Notes: generated by a model not told the origin, from the sequence alone. 64,000 nt of DNA from Craterostigma plantagineum (GCA_027422505.1 JAPQWV010000051.1:1703501-1767500); one strand, 5' to 3'. Counted from the first letter of the stretch, positions 45,680 to 57,985 are shown. Program-made: numbers and translations.

Positions 45680-45790
45680 AAGTCGAGGTTAGGGAATTTC
45701 ACTGTGTTAGAGATTTCAAGTTTTCTTTCTAACACGCTCGCATTGACGTCTTCTATTTGCATTGTCCCATCTTTGATCATCTGAGCTATG
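45680..45790 (-). pseudogene. Fragment of a cis-prenyltransferase exon 3
   Basis: Closely similar, by eye close to nine in ten positions, to 56925-57035 of the intact cis-prenyltransferase gene in the same orientation (GAGGTTAGGGAATT and ATTTGCATTGTCCCATCTTT on the plus strand). It ends abruptly at the copia LTR at 45791. Probably the 3' part of the pseudogene whose exon 1 is at 55498-55790. Confidence 0.85.
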
Positions 45791-46592
45791 TGAAGAATTG
45801 TAAATCGGGAATTTCTACTGAGAGAATTTTGATGAAATGTATTGACTCTGTGTATTCTGTTACACGCACAAGAAACCGCGCGAAGCTTATACAGTTCAAA
45901 TCAAAGAAGAACCGCAAAACCAAAAGAACGCTATCTACAATATTATATTACGAAAATGCCCTTAACAACTTAATGAACTTGAAATTGGCGCGCTCTTGTA
46001 TCAGACGCCGAAAGCTTCAATTTTTATGTATAATTCTTCAGCCTCAGGCCATAAGCTCATCTTGGACATGAGAAAGTGGAAAGCCGAAGGAGAGAGTGAC
46101 TTAGTGAATGCATCAGCGAGGTTGTGAGAAGAAGAGGTGTGCTGCGGAATAATGAACCCATGCTTGAATTGATCTCAAACCACATGGCAATCGATCTCAA
46201 TGTGTTTCGTACGCTCATGAAACACAGGGTTGGAAGTAATGTAGACCGCAGCCTTCTTATCACAGAACATGGGAATGGGAAGTGATGAAGGTACCTCCAA
46301 TGTATGACAACCATTGCAGTTCCCGAACGGTGGATGCCATTGCTCTGTATTCAGACTCCGCTTTAGAGCAGGATATGGTGGACTGCTTTTTGGTCTTCCA
46401 TGAAACCAGACTGGTTCCAAGAAAGATGCAGTAACCGGTTAAAGAATGTCTTGAGGTCTTGCATGCACCCCAGTCCGAATCACTGTATGCACACAGCTTC
46501 AGATCCGTGGTACTAGAGTAGAACAACCCATGCGAGCTAGTGCCTCTAAGATATCTGAGCAAGTGCTGAGCAGCATGGTGGGAAAGCAACAA
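45791..46592 (-). mobile_element. Truncated copia element (RNase H and 3' LTR)
   Basis: Minus-strand remnant: RNase H coding from about 46592 to 46057, then a 250-bp LTR at 45791-46040 with TGAAGAATT...AATTCTTCA ends. The upstream part is missing; plus-strand copia sequence begins at about 46575. Confidence 0.8.
46057..46592 (-). pseudogene. Copia RNase H remnant
   Basis: Contains [60 protein letters not shown] and then, in another frame, [17 protein letters not shown]. Frame breaks show that it is dead. Confidence 0.88.
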
Positions 46593-48272
46593 CGAATGTC
46601 ATTTCCAAAGAAAAGCACTTGATCCATGCTGATATTTGCTGGCCAATTACACCGGCTTCAAACAGTGGAAAAAGGTACTTGATTACATTCATTGATGACT
46701 TTAGCAGAAAAGTTTGGGTGTATTTTCTTTTGGAAAAATCAGAAGCCTTTGATATTTTTAAAAGGTTTAAAGTTCATGGTGAGAGGAATCTGATTTAGCC
46801 ATTAAGTGCTTGCGAACGAATCGAAGAGGCGAATTCACATCACTGGAGTTTACAATACTGTGTTGATAATGGCATTCAAAGCAACTAATAGCAGCATATA
46901 CGCCGCAACAGAACAGGGTTGCTGAACGCAAGAACAGAACCATTATGAATATGGTACGCAGTATGCTCTCTGCAAAGAAAATCCCAAAAACATTGTGGCC
47001 TGAGGCTGTAAATTGGACAGTGCATGTCCTAAACCGAAGTCCGACACTTGCAGTAAAAGATCGAACTCCTGAAGAAGCCTGGAGTGGATCAAAACCCTCA
47101 GTTGAGTATTTCCGTATTTTTGGGTGCATTTGTCATGTTCACATCTCTCATTCTAGAAGAACTAAACTAGATGATAAAAGCATGAGTTGTGTACTGCTAG
47201 GGGTCAGTGAAGAGTCAAAAGCCTACAAACTTTATGATCCTACTTCAAAGAAATTATCATAAGTAGGGATGTCGTGTTTGAGGAAAATAAGGCGTGGGAT
47301 TGGGATCGTAAGTGTGAAAATGCCGACGAAGCGAATTGGAATGGGGAGATCAAGAACACGATTCAGCTGAAACTGATGAATATGAAGCCTATACAGATGT
47401 AGCGAATTCTGCCCCTGATGCCGGATACAGATGTAGCAAATTCTTCCGCCGATGCTGTAATTAATGAAGATCTACCAAGTGTAGGGAGAACCAGGGTTCA
47501 ACCAGTCTGGATGAGAGACTACGACAGTGGTCAAGGGCTTTCTGAAGATGAAAATGAAGCTTATCTTGTGATGTCTGCAGAAGATGATCCCTTGTTGTTT
47601 GATGAAGCTATTAAAAGTGAAACGTGGAGGAAAGCAATGGATGCAGAGATGGAGGCAATACAGAAAAAACAATACATGGGAATTGACAGAATTACCAAAT
47701 GGAGCAAGGAAGCTTGGAGTTTAATGGGTTTATAAGACCAAGTTTAATGAAATTGGAGAGGTAGACAAATACAAGGCCAGACTCGTCGTGAAGGGATACT
47801 CACAGCAATACGGAGTTGATTACACTGAGGTATTTGCACCGGTTGCACGTATGGAAACCATCAGAATGGTAGTGGCATTCGCAGCTCTGAAAGGTTGTGC
47901 TATATATCAACTCGACGTAAAATCTGCTTTTCTGCATGGCGAATTATCTAAGGATGTCTTTTTGGAGCAGCCAAGTGGTTCTGTTCGGCAGGGAAATGAG
48001 GGAAAAGTCTATAAACTAAAACAAGCACTTTATGGGCTTAAGCAAGCTCCACGTGCTTGGTACACCCGCATAGACACCTATTTCAGCAAGGATGGTTTTG
48101 AAAAATGTGATTACGAACACACCTTGTTTGTAAAACGACATAACGATCAAGTCCTGATAGTGAGTCTATATGTTGATGATCATTGTGTGCGGTAATGATG
48201 AGCTGTTGTTGATTGCATTCAGGAACTCCATGAAGAATGAATTCGACATGCTTGGGAGGATGAGGTATTTTC
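46575..48272 (+). pseudogene. Outer copia element, integrase and RT part (left piece)
   Basis: Plus-strand copia coding begins within integrase (HADICWPITPASNSGKRYL, FIDDFSRKVWVYFLLEKSEA). It continues with RTIMNMVRSMLSAKKIPKTL and FGCICHVHISHSRR, and reaches RT ([45 protein letters not shown] and LYVDD). Several stops and shifts interrupt it (about 46796, 46870, 47262 and 47735). It is cut at 48272 by the nested minus-strand element and resumes at 54420. Gag and the 5' LTR are missing, so it is 5'-truncated. Confidence 0.9.
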
Positions 48273-49091
48273 TGTTGGTTCCGGTGTTGGCGTCTTATCG
48301 GTGGCGCTCGTAAAACTCGAACAGAGTTTCGGCTTTATACGTAGAAGTCGAGGCACGTACGTCGTACGCTTTCCGTAAGACGTTATTGCCCCATATTTCA
48401 GTGCCTCGGGTTGTCGCAATACGTCCCGAAGATACAACGACTTCAAGAATTTCGAAATGTCGCACACCGTTACGAAATTATCGGGCGAATCTACTAAAGA
48501 CTCGAGCCTTTCTTGCGTTTTTTTATGCCTTATTATGCCTAAGGGATGTGCTGTCAACTTTCTTTAAAGTGCTGGGAGTGAATTGAATGAATTTCTATTC
48601 TGCCAGGGGACCTATTTATACTGTCCGAAAAGCTGCAGGGGTCAATTCGCGAAAAGTCATAACTTTTCAGGTTGACCTCCTTTGACTGGGCCGAATTCGT
48701 AAATAGGTACAACTTTTGGCCAGGGGTCAATCTGGGAATAGTCACAACTTTCGGACTGATACCCAATACCCCTTCAAACAGCCACATCAGCATGCCCAGT
48801 CAGCGCCAGATCAGCGCCACGTCAGTCCGCGTGTCAGTGACACGTCATCGGCCGCCACGTCATCATTTTTTTTGGGCTAGCTTTAAAAATTAGTTTCTCA
48901 TTCACCCGGTATCGGTTTTGAGCAAAGTAATATTCGTTAGATTCGTCTCGAAACGTAGATTCGTAATCTTTCAACGATTTCTCATTTCGATGACCGACGT
49001 CTTCTCGATTTAATCAAATCGTTTCAGCTCTTCTCTTAGTGGGCCAATTACCCACACTTGGGCCCAAGGCCCATTGGGTTTAAAACCAACA
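48273..49091 (-). repeat. 3' LTR of the nested copia
   Basis: 819 bases, TGTTGG...CCAACA ends. About twenty differences from the other LTR by eye, roughly 97-98% identity. Confidence 0.93.
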
Positions 49092-49596
49092 ATCCCCCAC
49101 ATGAATGGAAATTAATGTAAATGCAATGCATGCTGACTCTTGCAAGAAAGTCCCGACGACCCATCACTGCATCAGGATAGGTAGCTTGTGGCTTTGAACC
49201 TTCCCTAGTGAAATACTATCGGATTTACTCGCTGCTCAGTGAACGTGATGTCTTGAACTGGCGGTTTTTTGTGAAACCAAGACAACAGTAAACACACAGT
49301 GATGAATCTGATCTCTTTTCGATTCTCACGTTGTGTCCGTTTCGGCCGTGGACCATATCTCCAGTTCATAAGTGTTTTCCATTGAAGCGGCCCCACTTCA
49401 CACTTATATAGGTGACCGACTATTAGGACTTAATCCTGGAGTAGCCCGAAATACTCCACCACTTTGGTATAGTCATCATTAAAAGCATAAGTGCTTACCC
49501 TAACCACACGTCATCGGGAAATTACTTGGGCAGCTGTCGAGAATGGACTTGATTAGTTTCCAAGTATACTACTGAACTAATCACAGCTTAGTTGTC

Positions 49597-50187
49597 TCAT
49601 TGAACCAAGTTTGTGGGATCTCCACTCATCGAGGTTGAGTTACCACTGCTTTTGTTATTTGCTGTGTGGATTTTTAGTCTCATTCCCCTTACTGCGTTTT
49701 CTAACTGATCTCTAGCTATGCCTTTTGTGAGCGGATCCACAATATTTTCGTTTGACTTTACATAGTCGGTGGAAATTATTCCGCTAGAGATAAGCTGTCT
49801 TACGGTGTTATGTCTCCGACGAATGTGCCGAGACTTACCGTTATACATACAGTCCTGTGCCCTGCCGATAGCTGCCATGCTATCGCAGTGAATCATAATT
49901 GGTGGCACATGTTTGTTCCAACACGGAATATCCTCCAGAAATTTTCGAAGCCATTCTGCTTCTTCACCGGCTTTATCTAGTGCGATGAACTCCGACTCCA
50001 TCGTGGATCGAGCTATGCACGTTTGTTTGGAGGACTTCCAAGAAACTGCTCCTCCACCGATGGTAAATATATAACCACTCGTGGATTCGGAGTCTTTACT
50101 ATCAGATATCCAATTCGCATCGCAGTACCCTTCTAGTACCGCGGGATATCTGGAGTATAGTATGCCGTGATTAATAGTGTGGTTCAA
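49597..50187 (-). pseudogene. Nested copia RNase H segment
   Basis: Contains [60 protein letters not shown], the [19 protein letters not shown] block and VDPLTKGI before the stop. Intact over 196 codons but out of frame with RT. Confidence 0.88.
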
Positions 50188-50270
50188 TTATCTTAGCACT
50201 CTTCTTAGTGCTACCCAGTGGCTACTACCCGGGTTACTCGTAAACCTACTTAGTTTACTAATTGAGTACG

Positions 50271-51636
50271 CTATGTAAGGTCGAGTGCAGTAGATAAATA
50301 CATCAGACTGCCAATCACCCGAGCGTATTCGAGTTGCGATACAGGCTCTCCTCTATTTTTGGCTAAGTGTACGTTAGTGTCCACAGGTGTCTTAGCCGGA
50401 GGATCATCGAAGGCGTTAAATTTCTTTAACACGCTCTCAACATAGTGAGATTGTGTAATCACAATTCCTTCGGACGTCTTAGAGACATTTATTCCCAAAA
50501 TGACGTCAGCCAAGCCCATATCCTTCATACTGAAATAATTTTTCAGCATATTCTTTGTATTCACGATTATTCTGTGACTGCTTCCATGATTAACATGTCG
50601 TCTACGTAAAGACAGACAATCACAAACTCATCGGGTGTGCCTTTTATATAAACGCATTTATCACACTCATTAATCTTAAACCCATTCGACAGCATTGTCA
50701 TGTCGAACTTCTCGTGCCACTGTTTCGGTGCTTGCTTGAGCCCGTAAAGTGACTTCACGAGTTGGCACACTTTATTTTCCTGCCCGGGTACAATAAATCC
50801 TTCGGGCTGTCTCATGTATATTTCTTCCTCAAGTTCCCCATTTAGAAAGGCCGTTTTCACGTCCATCTGGTGTATCTCGAGGTCATACAGCGCTGATATA
50901 GCGATCAAGACCCGTATGGATGTAATCCTTGTCACGGGTGAGTAGGTATCGAAGAAATCGTACTGCTCCTTTTGATTAAACCCTTTAGCTACTAAACGAG
51001 CTTTATATTTTTCGATTGATCCATCGGTCTTAAGCTTCCTTTTAAGGACCCATTTGCATCCTAAAGACTTGCACCCCTTTGGGAGATCTACCAGCTCTCA
51101 CGTATGGTTTTGCATTATGGACTCAATCTCGCTATTCACAGCTTCTTTCCAGAACGGAGCTTCTGGACTAGACAATGCCTCTTGCAAAGTCCGTGGTTCA
51201 TCATCCAACATATAAGTTAGGAAATCAAGCCCAAAAGACTTGGCCACCTTTTACGTTTGCTTTGCCGTGGTTCCTCGTTTTCTTGAGGTGAACTTTCAAC
51301 GGCATCGTGAGTTCGCTTGTTATAGCTTATTTCTTTCTTTTCCTTATTTGGAAAAATATTCTCGAAGAATACAGTGTTCCTCGACTCAAATATCATCCCT
51401 GCATTCATTTCAGGGTTTTCTGATTTGTGCACTAGAAATCTATATGCACTACTGTTATTAGCATATCCGATGAAAATGCAATCAACAGTCTTGGGTCCTA
51501 TCTTAACCTGTTTAGGCTTAGGTACTTCGACCTTTGCTAGGCAACCCCACACTTTCAGGTAATTGTAAGACGGAGCCCTACCTTTCCACAGTTCGTATGG
51601 AGTCTTTTCTTTCTTTTTGTGTGGCACCATATTCAT
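50271..51636 (-). pseudogene. Nested copia integrase end and RT
   Basis: From right to left: KTPYELWKGRAPSYNYLKVW and IGYANNSSAYRFLVHKSE (integrase C-terminus, 51636-51217). RT follows at 50935-50567 ([46 protein letters not shown]) and 50564-50271 (YFSMKDMGLADVILGI). Stops separate the pieces. Confidence 0.88.
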
Positions 51637-52382
51637 AATGCGATGCCGAGAGGATTGCTTCCCCCCACAAGTTTTGAGGTTGCTCAGAATTGATCAACAT
51701 AGCATTCATCATCTCCTTAAGAGACCTATTTTTGCGTTCAGCAACGCCGTTTGACTGAGGTGAATAAGGCGCAGTTGTTTGATGAATAATGCCGTGCTCT
51801 TGCCAAAATTCTTCGAACGGCGTCACGTATTCTCCTCCTCTATCACTTCGAATTATTTTAATTCTTGAGTTTAGTTGATTTTCAACTTCACTCTTATATC
51901 TTTTGAAGGCATCAAGAGCCTCGTCCTTGCCACTTAACAGATATACGTAGCAAAATCTCGTGCAATCATCGATAAAAGTAATAAAGTACTTTTTCCCACC
52001 TCTGTCTGCACGAACTTCAAATCACATATATCGGTATGGATCAATTCTAGAGGCGCACTACGTTTCTCAACAGAGAAGAACGGTGCCTTGGCCATTTTTG
52101 CCTCGACACAGATTTCACACTTTTGTTGTGAGTCGACTTCCATTTGTGGAAGCAGGTTTAAACTTATTAACTTTTTATTTTATTTAAACCCACGTGTCCT
52201 AATCTATGATGCCATAAATTGGAACACTCAACCAAGTAAGATGAACTTTCTTTATTATTATCAGCGAGCTTAATCTCGCGTATTACAGGCATTATATTCA
52301 TCTTAAAGAGCCCCTTCTCGAGGTAGACGGTTCCTATGAAATGACCGTTTTTGGTCAGTACATATTTATCACTCTCAAACAC
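51578..52382 (-). pseudogene. Nested copia pre-integrase and integrase core
   Basis: [16 protein letters not shown] (GAG-pre-integrase), [14 protein letters not shown] (zinc motif), [15 protein letters not shown] and TTAPYSPQSNGVAERKNRSL (core with catalytic Glu). Three open pieces broken by stops. Confidence 0.87.
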
Positions 52383-53566
52383 CTACCTAAATCCGGCTTT
52401 GCTCAACAGGGAGCCGGACACCAAGTTCTTGCGGATGTCTGGCACATGCAGCACGTCCACAAGAGTCAGTTCCTTGCCCGAGGTCATCTTCAGCACTACC
52501 CTCCCTAATCCGACGATGTCAGAGGTGGCTGCGTTGCCCATAAACAGCTTCCTGCACGAGATAGGGATGTAGGTTGAAAACATCTCCTTATCAGAACAGA
52601 TGTGGCGAGTCGCTCCAGAGTCGATATACCATGACCTAGGATTGTCTACCATGTTGGCCTCGTATACGACGGCGGCTAGGTCCATCTCTGTCAGATCTGT
52701 CCCCGACTTTGCCTCGGTCAAGTGAGCTTGGTTCTTTTTGCTCTTTTTCTTCAGCCGACAGTCCTTGGCTATATGCCCAGGTTTGTCGCAGTTGTAGCAG
52801 TTGTCCCTTATTTTGTTCGGCTTCTGCTGCGTCATATTCGGCCTCTTGCGCTTTTTGCCGGTGTTAGACTCGGCCAGGTTCGCACGTACCTCTACGCTGC
52901 CCCTTTTGCTCTTGGCCTCGATTCTTCGATTATCTTCTTCGATTCGAAGCCTTACGATCAGGTCCTCAAGCCCCATTTCCTTACGCTTGTGCTTGAGGTA
53001 GTTCTTGAAGTCCTTCCACAGGGGCGGCAACTTCTCTATTATAGCAGCTACCTGGAAGGATTCGCTGATCTGCATATTCTCCACATGTATATCGTGGATT
53101 ATCAATTGCAGATCACGGACCTGGTCCAACACTGGTTTGGAGTCGGTCATCTTATAGTCCAAAAACCTGCCGACAATGAATTTTTTCAGTCCGGCATCAT
53201 CGGTTTTGTACTTTTTATCCAACGAGTCCCACAACTCTTTAGCAGTTTTAGCGACCGCGTAGACGTTGTATAGGGAGTCGTCCAAGGCGTTCAAAATATA
53301 ATTACGACACATGAAATCATTATGATTCCACGTGTCCAATGCCGCCTGCTGTTGTGCGTTCCGGGTACGGCGTCGTCAGCGGCACCGTCGGTGTTCACCT
53401 GGGGCGGGAGTTCTTTCAGAAAGCGCACCAGGTTCAGAGCCGTCAGATAAAATAGCATTTTTTGTTGCCATCTCTTGAAATCGGCTCCGTTGAATTTCGC
53501 CGGCCTTTCGGCGTGGTTGCTACCCGTCAGCGGTACGGCGGTGGGAATATTCGCTATCGTCGCCAT
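52383..53566 (-). pseudogene. Nested copia gag and protease
   Basis: Gag starts at the ATG at 53566, about 28 bases inside the right LTR (NHAERPAKFNGADFKRWQQK). A frame change occurs near 53340, after which 318 codons are open: gag ([20 protein letters not shown]), a CCHC zinc knuckle ([14 protein letters not shown]) that binds the element RNA, and protease ([25 protein letters not shown]). Confidence 0.9.
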
Positions 53567-53593
53567 CGATCAGACAGAATGACGTCTTACGAT

Positions 53594-54414
53594 TGTTGGT
53601 TCCGGTGTTGGCGTCTTATCGGTGGCGCTCGTAAAACTCGGACAGAGTTTCGGCTTTATACGTCGAAGTCGAGGCACGTACGTCGTACGCTTTCCGTAAG
53701 ACGTTATTGCCCCGTATTTCAGTGCCTCGGGTTGTCGCAATACGTCCCGAAGATACAACGACTTCAAGAATTTCGAAATGTCGCACACCGTTACGAAATT
53801 ATCGGGCGAATCTACTAAAGACTCGAGCCTTTCTTGCGTTTTTTTATGCCTTATTATGCCTAAGGGATGTGCTGTCAACTTTCTTTAAAGTGCTGGAGTG
53901 AATTGAATGAATTTTTATTCTGCCAGGGGACCTATTTATATTGTCCGAAAAGCTGCAGGGGTCAATTCGCGAAAAGTCATAACTTTTCAGGTTGACCTCC
54001 TTTGACTGGGCCGAATTCGTAAATAGGTATAACTTTTGGCCAGGGGTCAATCTGGGAATAGTCACAACTTTCAGACTGATACCCAATACCCCTTCAAACA
54101 GCCACATCAGCATGCCCAGTCAGCGCCAGATCAGCGCCACCATCAGTCCGCGTGTCAGTGACACGTCATCGGCCGCCACGTCATCATTTTTTTTTTGGCT
54201 TGCTTTAAAAATTAATTTCTCATTCACCCGGTATCGGTTTTGAGCAAATTAATATTCGTTAGATTCGTCTCGAAACGTAGATTCGTAATCTTTCAACGGT
54301 TTCTCGTTTCGGTGACCGACGTCTTCTCGATTTAATCAAATCATTTCAGCTCTTCTCTTAGTGGGCCAATTACCCACACTTGGGCCCAAGGCCCATTGGG
54401 CTTAAAACCCAACA
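53594..54414 (-). repeat. 5' LTR of the nested copia
   Basis: 821 bases, TGTTGG...CCAACA ends, adjacent to gag on its left and to the TTTTC target duplication on its right. Confidence 0.93.
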
Positions 54415-54419
54415 TTTTC

Positions 54420-55264
54420 TTGGTCTTGAAGTCTTTCAAAGGTCTGATGGCATTTTTATTAATCAAAACAAATATGCTTCAGAGGTGTTGAAACGATTTG
54501 GTATGGATAATTGTAAACCTGTCCATAGTCCAATTGTTCCCGGGTTTAAACCTACCAAGGATGAAGGAGGAGTCGCTGTTGATAAGACGCATTACAAGCA
54601 AGTCATCGGCAGCCTCATGTACCTCACAGCAACACGACCAGACATGATGTTCATAGTAGGTCTTGCGAGTAGATATATGGAGTGTCCGATGCAACCACAC
54701 TTACAGGTGGTTAAACGAGTTTTGAGATATTTAAAGGGCACTATTGGGTTTGGAATTTTCTACAAGAAGGGAGGAGGCGATGAACTAGTTGCTTACACTG
54801 ACAGTGTGCTGTTGACACAGAAGATCGTAAGAGTATCTCAGGTTATGTATTCTTATTAGGTTCGGGTGCAATTTCATGGTCCTCGAAAAAGCAACCAGTA
54901 GTGAGTCTGTCCACTACAGAAGCTGAATTTATTGCAGCTTCGTCATGCGCATGCCAAGCAGTTTGGTTAAGAAGAGTGTTATCAAAACTGGACCAGAATC
55001 ATGGAAAGTCGACCACTGTTTTTTGTGATAGCAGCTCAGCGATAAAACTCTCTAGGAACCCATGTAATGCACGGTCGGAGCAAGCACATTGATGTGCGAT
55101 TTCATTTCCTTCGAGAATTGACAAAAGATGGCAGTGTTGAACTGGTGCACTGTGATTCACAAGATCAAGTGGCAGATGTGATCACCAAGCCGCTTAAAGT
55201 TGATCAGTTCTACAAATTGAGAAGATTTATGGGTGTCTGCGCTGATGAAGATGATATAAACTAA
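54420..55264 (+). pseudogene. Outer copia element, RT end and RNase H (right piece)
   Basis: Resumes directly after the nested element: [59 protein letters not shown], then RNase H ([54 protein letters not shown]). A shift occurs near 54830 and another near 55075. Confidence 0.9.
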
Positions 55265-55280
55265 ATGCTCAGGGAGGAAA

Positions 55281-55497
55281 TGTTAGTTTTTGTTTAGTCT
55301 ATTTTTAGTAGTTCAGTAAATAAGTTCCTTTTCTTTAGGAGTACGTAGCTTGTTGATTTATTCAAAGTAGTTCACGTAGTGGTTTCCATTCTTTCTGATT
55401 TCTGTTATGATGTATGGCTTTATAAAGCCACTTTCTTCATTCAATAAGAACAGAGTATTAATCCGAGTCATTTTGTCAAGCTCTTATATTTATAACA
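55281..55497 (+). repeat. 3' LTR of the outer copia
   Basis: 217 bases, TGTTAGTTTTTG...TATAACA, preceded by the polypurine tract CAGGGAGGAAA at 55270-55280. It contains a TATA-like GGCTTTATAAAGCC palindrome at about 55420. It ends exactly where cis-prenyltransferase pseudogene sequence begins. No 5' LTR partner was found. Confidence 0.82.
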
Positions 55498-55790
55498 TTG
55501 GGCGTTTCCAATTCTCTAATGACATTGAATAAGCAGGGAAAACTGTAATCCCAAGTCTGACACAGCCAAAAATCATTTCTTTAATAATCAAGTCATTAGA
55601 TGATGTTGTAAAGTATGGTTTTGTAGTATTTAGTGGAGATTCTTTGCTCGAAGGGGTCTTTTGTAATTTGGCGAATGATCCCTCGATTTTTCCGGGAATA
55701 ACTTCTGATGAAGAATAGGGTTTCTTGCCGAAATTGTGTGAAGTGAATAAGCAGCCATGGATCTTCGTTGGCAACTTTATATTGAGCATT
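55498..55790 (-). pseudogene. cis-Prenyltransferase pseudogene, exon 1 part
   Basis: Matches exon 1 of the intact gene at 57433-57900: NIKLPTKIHG..HNFGKKPYSSS, TKPYFTT, then KEMIFGCVRLGITVFPAYSM and SLENWKRP. About 55 residues between TKPYFTT and KEMI, including the catalytic MDG...RWAKKRG block, are deleted, so the copy cannot be active. The outer copia 3' LTR joins at the position of the exon-1 end. The matching 3' fragment lies about 9.7 kb to the left. Confidence 0.88.
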
Positions 55791-56742
55791 GTCGTAATAA
55801 TGATACGCTTGTGTATTTATATTCGGCAGTTGAGAGCAGTTTTTGGCATACTTCTCTCTCTTTTTTATTGTATTAATTACATTTAATATCGTCGATATCA
55901 CCCTCTGCTATATTCGTTCGCTGTCGTCATGTCGTCTTCGACATTAAATAGGTCGTCTCTTTGCTCAAAAGGGTTTTGTCAATATTTCGAATGATCTCAA
56001 TAGATAGGGTTTCTTAGTAAGCCGTGAGGCGTGAAACTCTCAATTCAGTGAGATATCATTTTCTGAAGAAATTAATGAAATGTTACTACAAGCCCATTAG
56101 CTATAGCAAAGAGAATATTGGTAATTAATCAGTGCATGTATGTTTGGGGTGGTCTTATCACATGTTTTAATGTCGGCCAAACTAATTAAGGGCAAAATCA
56201 CCCAAATTTTCTTGTTTCTTTAATTATTCAGTAATAGTTTGGTAAGCCGTCCTTGATCATTTGTCACATACGAAAATAAAGTTAATCAATTTCGCAATAT
56301 ATTGTGTGTGATTATTACTAACTACGCCAAAAGGTGCAATTTCAAAAGTCAATTTGTTTTTATTTAATTCTCTATTCTAATTGGACTGTAAAACCAATAT
56401 GTGCCCATCCCATCACAACTTAAAAAAAGGGGGGTGAAAAGTAGCATGCGTCAGCAGCTTGCGTGTGTACTTGTAGAATGCAACACTAGGCACGCTTATG
56501 ATTAATTTACAATTAATGTGATCAAAGTCTTAATACATGGCCCGAATTATAGAATTGTCCGAAAACTCGAAGCAATATTTTTTTAGGACTTGGGCTATTC
56601 TTTCTACTATGTAATACAACTTGAATAATTAACGCCGCTTCCATCTATTTGGTCCTTAATTTAGTCAATGGATCCTCGAAAAATATATCGTATGACCCAT
56701 ATATTATATTAATCACAACAGCAATTGTACATCATTAGCCTC
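55791..56742. other. Intergenic region between pseudogene and intact cis-prenyltransferase
   Basis: The first about 100 bases resemble a former leader of the pseudogene. The remainder is AT-rich with no gene seen. Confidence 0.5.
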
Positions 56743-57900
56743 CTAAATATTCCTACCACCATAACGTCTTTTCCTTCCTTGGAAAGATTTCAACGCATCG
56801 ATCAAATCTTCCTCTTGGAAATCTGGCAATAATTTATCGCAGAAGTAAAACTCGGCATAAGCCGATTGCCATAGCATGAAATTGCTGAGCCTTAATTCTC
56901 CGCTCGTTCTAATTAACAAATCGAGGTTAGGGAATTCGACCGTGTTAGAGATTTGAAGCTTTCGTTCTAACACGGATGAATTGATGTCTTCTATTTGCAT
57001 TGTCCCATCTTTAATCTTCTGAGCTATGTCTCTTACAGCTTCGGTTATTTCGTTTTGTCCACTGTAGCTTATCGCCATTACGAAATGCATGCCTTTGTTC
57101 GATTTTGAGATTTCCTCAGCTTCGTGTATTGCTTGTTGGAGAGAACTTGGCAAACTCATTCTATCTCCTATCACCGAGAATCGAAGATCATGGCTGTCAT
57201 AAAATAAGCTCGTAAGCATGCGATATATCTTAATCGAATTTTATATAAATCGTCGCGTACCTATGTATCATCTCTTGGATATGTGACTGAATTAGGTCTT
57301 CAAAGATGTTCATCAAGCACTCAATTTCCTCCTGAAAATCATAAATCACATGACGAAACAAAAGGTGACAACCTAAAATATTAGGGTTTTAAAAATCAAT
57401 TTTTTTTAAAAAAAATGATGGTCTTGTAATACCTTGGGACGAGCCCAATTCTCGGAAGAGAAAGAATAGACGGTGAAAACTCGAATCCCATATTTCAAAA
57501 AGCTCAAAATCATCTCCTTCAACTTCACCATGAAACCTACGTAGTGTCCAAATTGAGTCGTTAGCCCTCTCTTCTTAGCCCATCTTCCATGGCCATCCAT
57601 TATTACAGCGACGTGTTTAGGCATAAGTTCACGAATCAATTGCCCGGGCAAATTAAATTCCACCCCATTATTAGCCTCGATAACTCTTTCTTGACCTCCT
57701 TTAATCGGCGTCGTAAAATAGGGTTTTGTAGCAATTAGTGGATTATGAACCGAAGGTAATAATGGAGATTCTTGGCTCGGAAGCGTGGCCTTGCTTATAG
57801 CGACGAACGACGATGAAGAATAGGGTTTCTTCCCAAACCTATGATTATGCGATGAGAATAAGTTGGGCAACTTTATATTGACTATGTTTGAGAGCATCAT
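56743..57900 (-). CDS. cis-Prenyltransferase, probably plastidial
   Basis: Three exons: 57900-57433, 57331-57261 and 57208-56743, GT-AG and phase-consistent, giving 334 residues. The enzyme adds isopentenyl diphosphate units in cis to an allylic diphosphate. All family regions are visible: HVAVIMDGHGRWAKKRGL (catalytic Asp), the GH..G substrate loop, VYSFSSENWARP, ISYSGQNEI, and the C-terminal DLLIRTSGELRLSNFMLWQS with FQGRKRRYGGR for diphosphate and Mg binding. Variations are MDGH for the usual MDGN, and YSGQ for YGGR. The first 60 residues are Ser-rich and basic and look like a transit peptide, so a short-chain plastid enzyme (neryl diphosphate synthase class) is more likely than an ER dolichol enzyme. 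Product length cannot be read from sequence. Confidence 0.9.
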
Positions 57901-57976
57901 TGTAGTAATTGTTGGTCGAAGTGTTTTTTTTTTTTTTTTCTTTTGGGGATAATGCTATAATGCATTGCAATGGATC

Positions 57977-57985
57977 CTTTATATA
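57977..57985 (-). promoter_or_regulatory. TATA box of the cis-prenyltransferase gene
   Basis: TATATAAAG on the minus strand, 77-85 bases upstream of the start codon. Confidence 0.6.

Larger units (their letters stand above)
48273..54414 (-). mobile_element. Nested, nearly complete Ty1/copia retrotransposon
   Basis: 6.14 kb with two LTRs (48273-49091 and 53594-54414), flanked by TTTTC on both sides (48268-48272 and 54415-54419), a perfect 5-bp target duplication. Orientation is minus: gag starts at 53566, RNase H ends at about 49597, and a polypurine tract (ATGTGGGGGAT on the minus strand) borders the left LTR. It interrupts the RT of the outer copia element, whose reading continues on both sides. 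The coding region has several frameshifts and stops. The primer-binding site does not match initiator tRNA. Confidence 0.95.
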
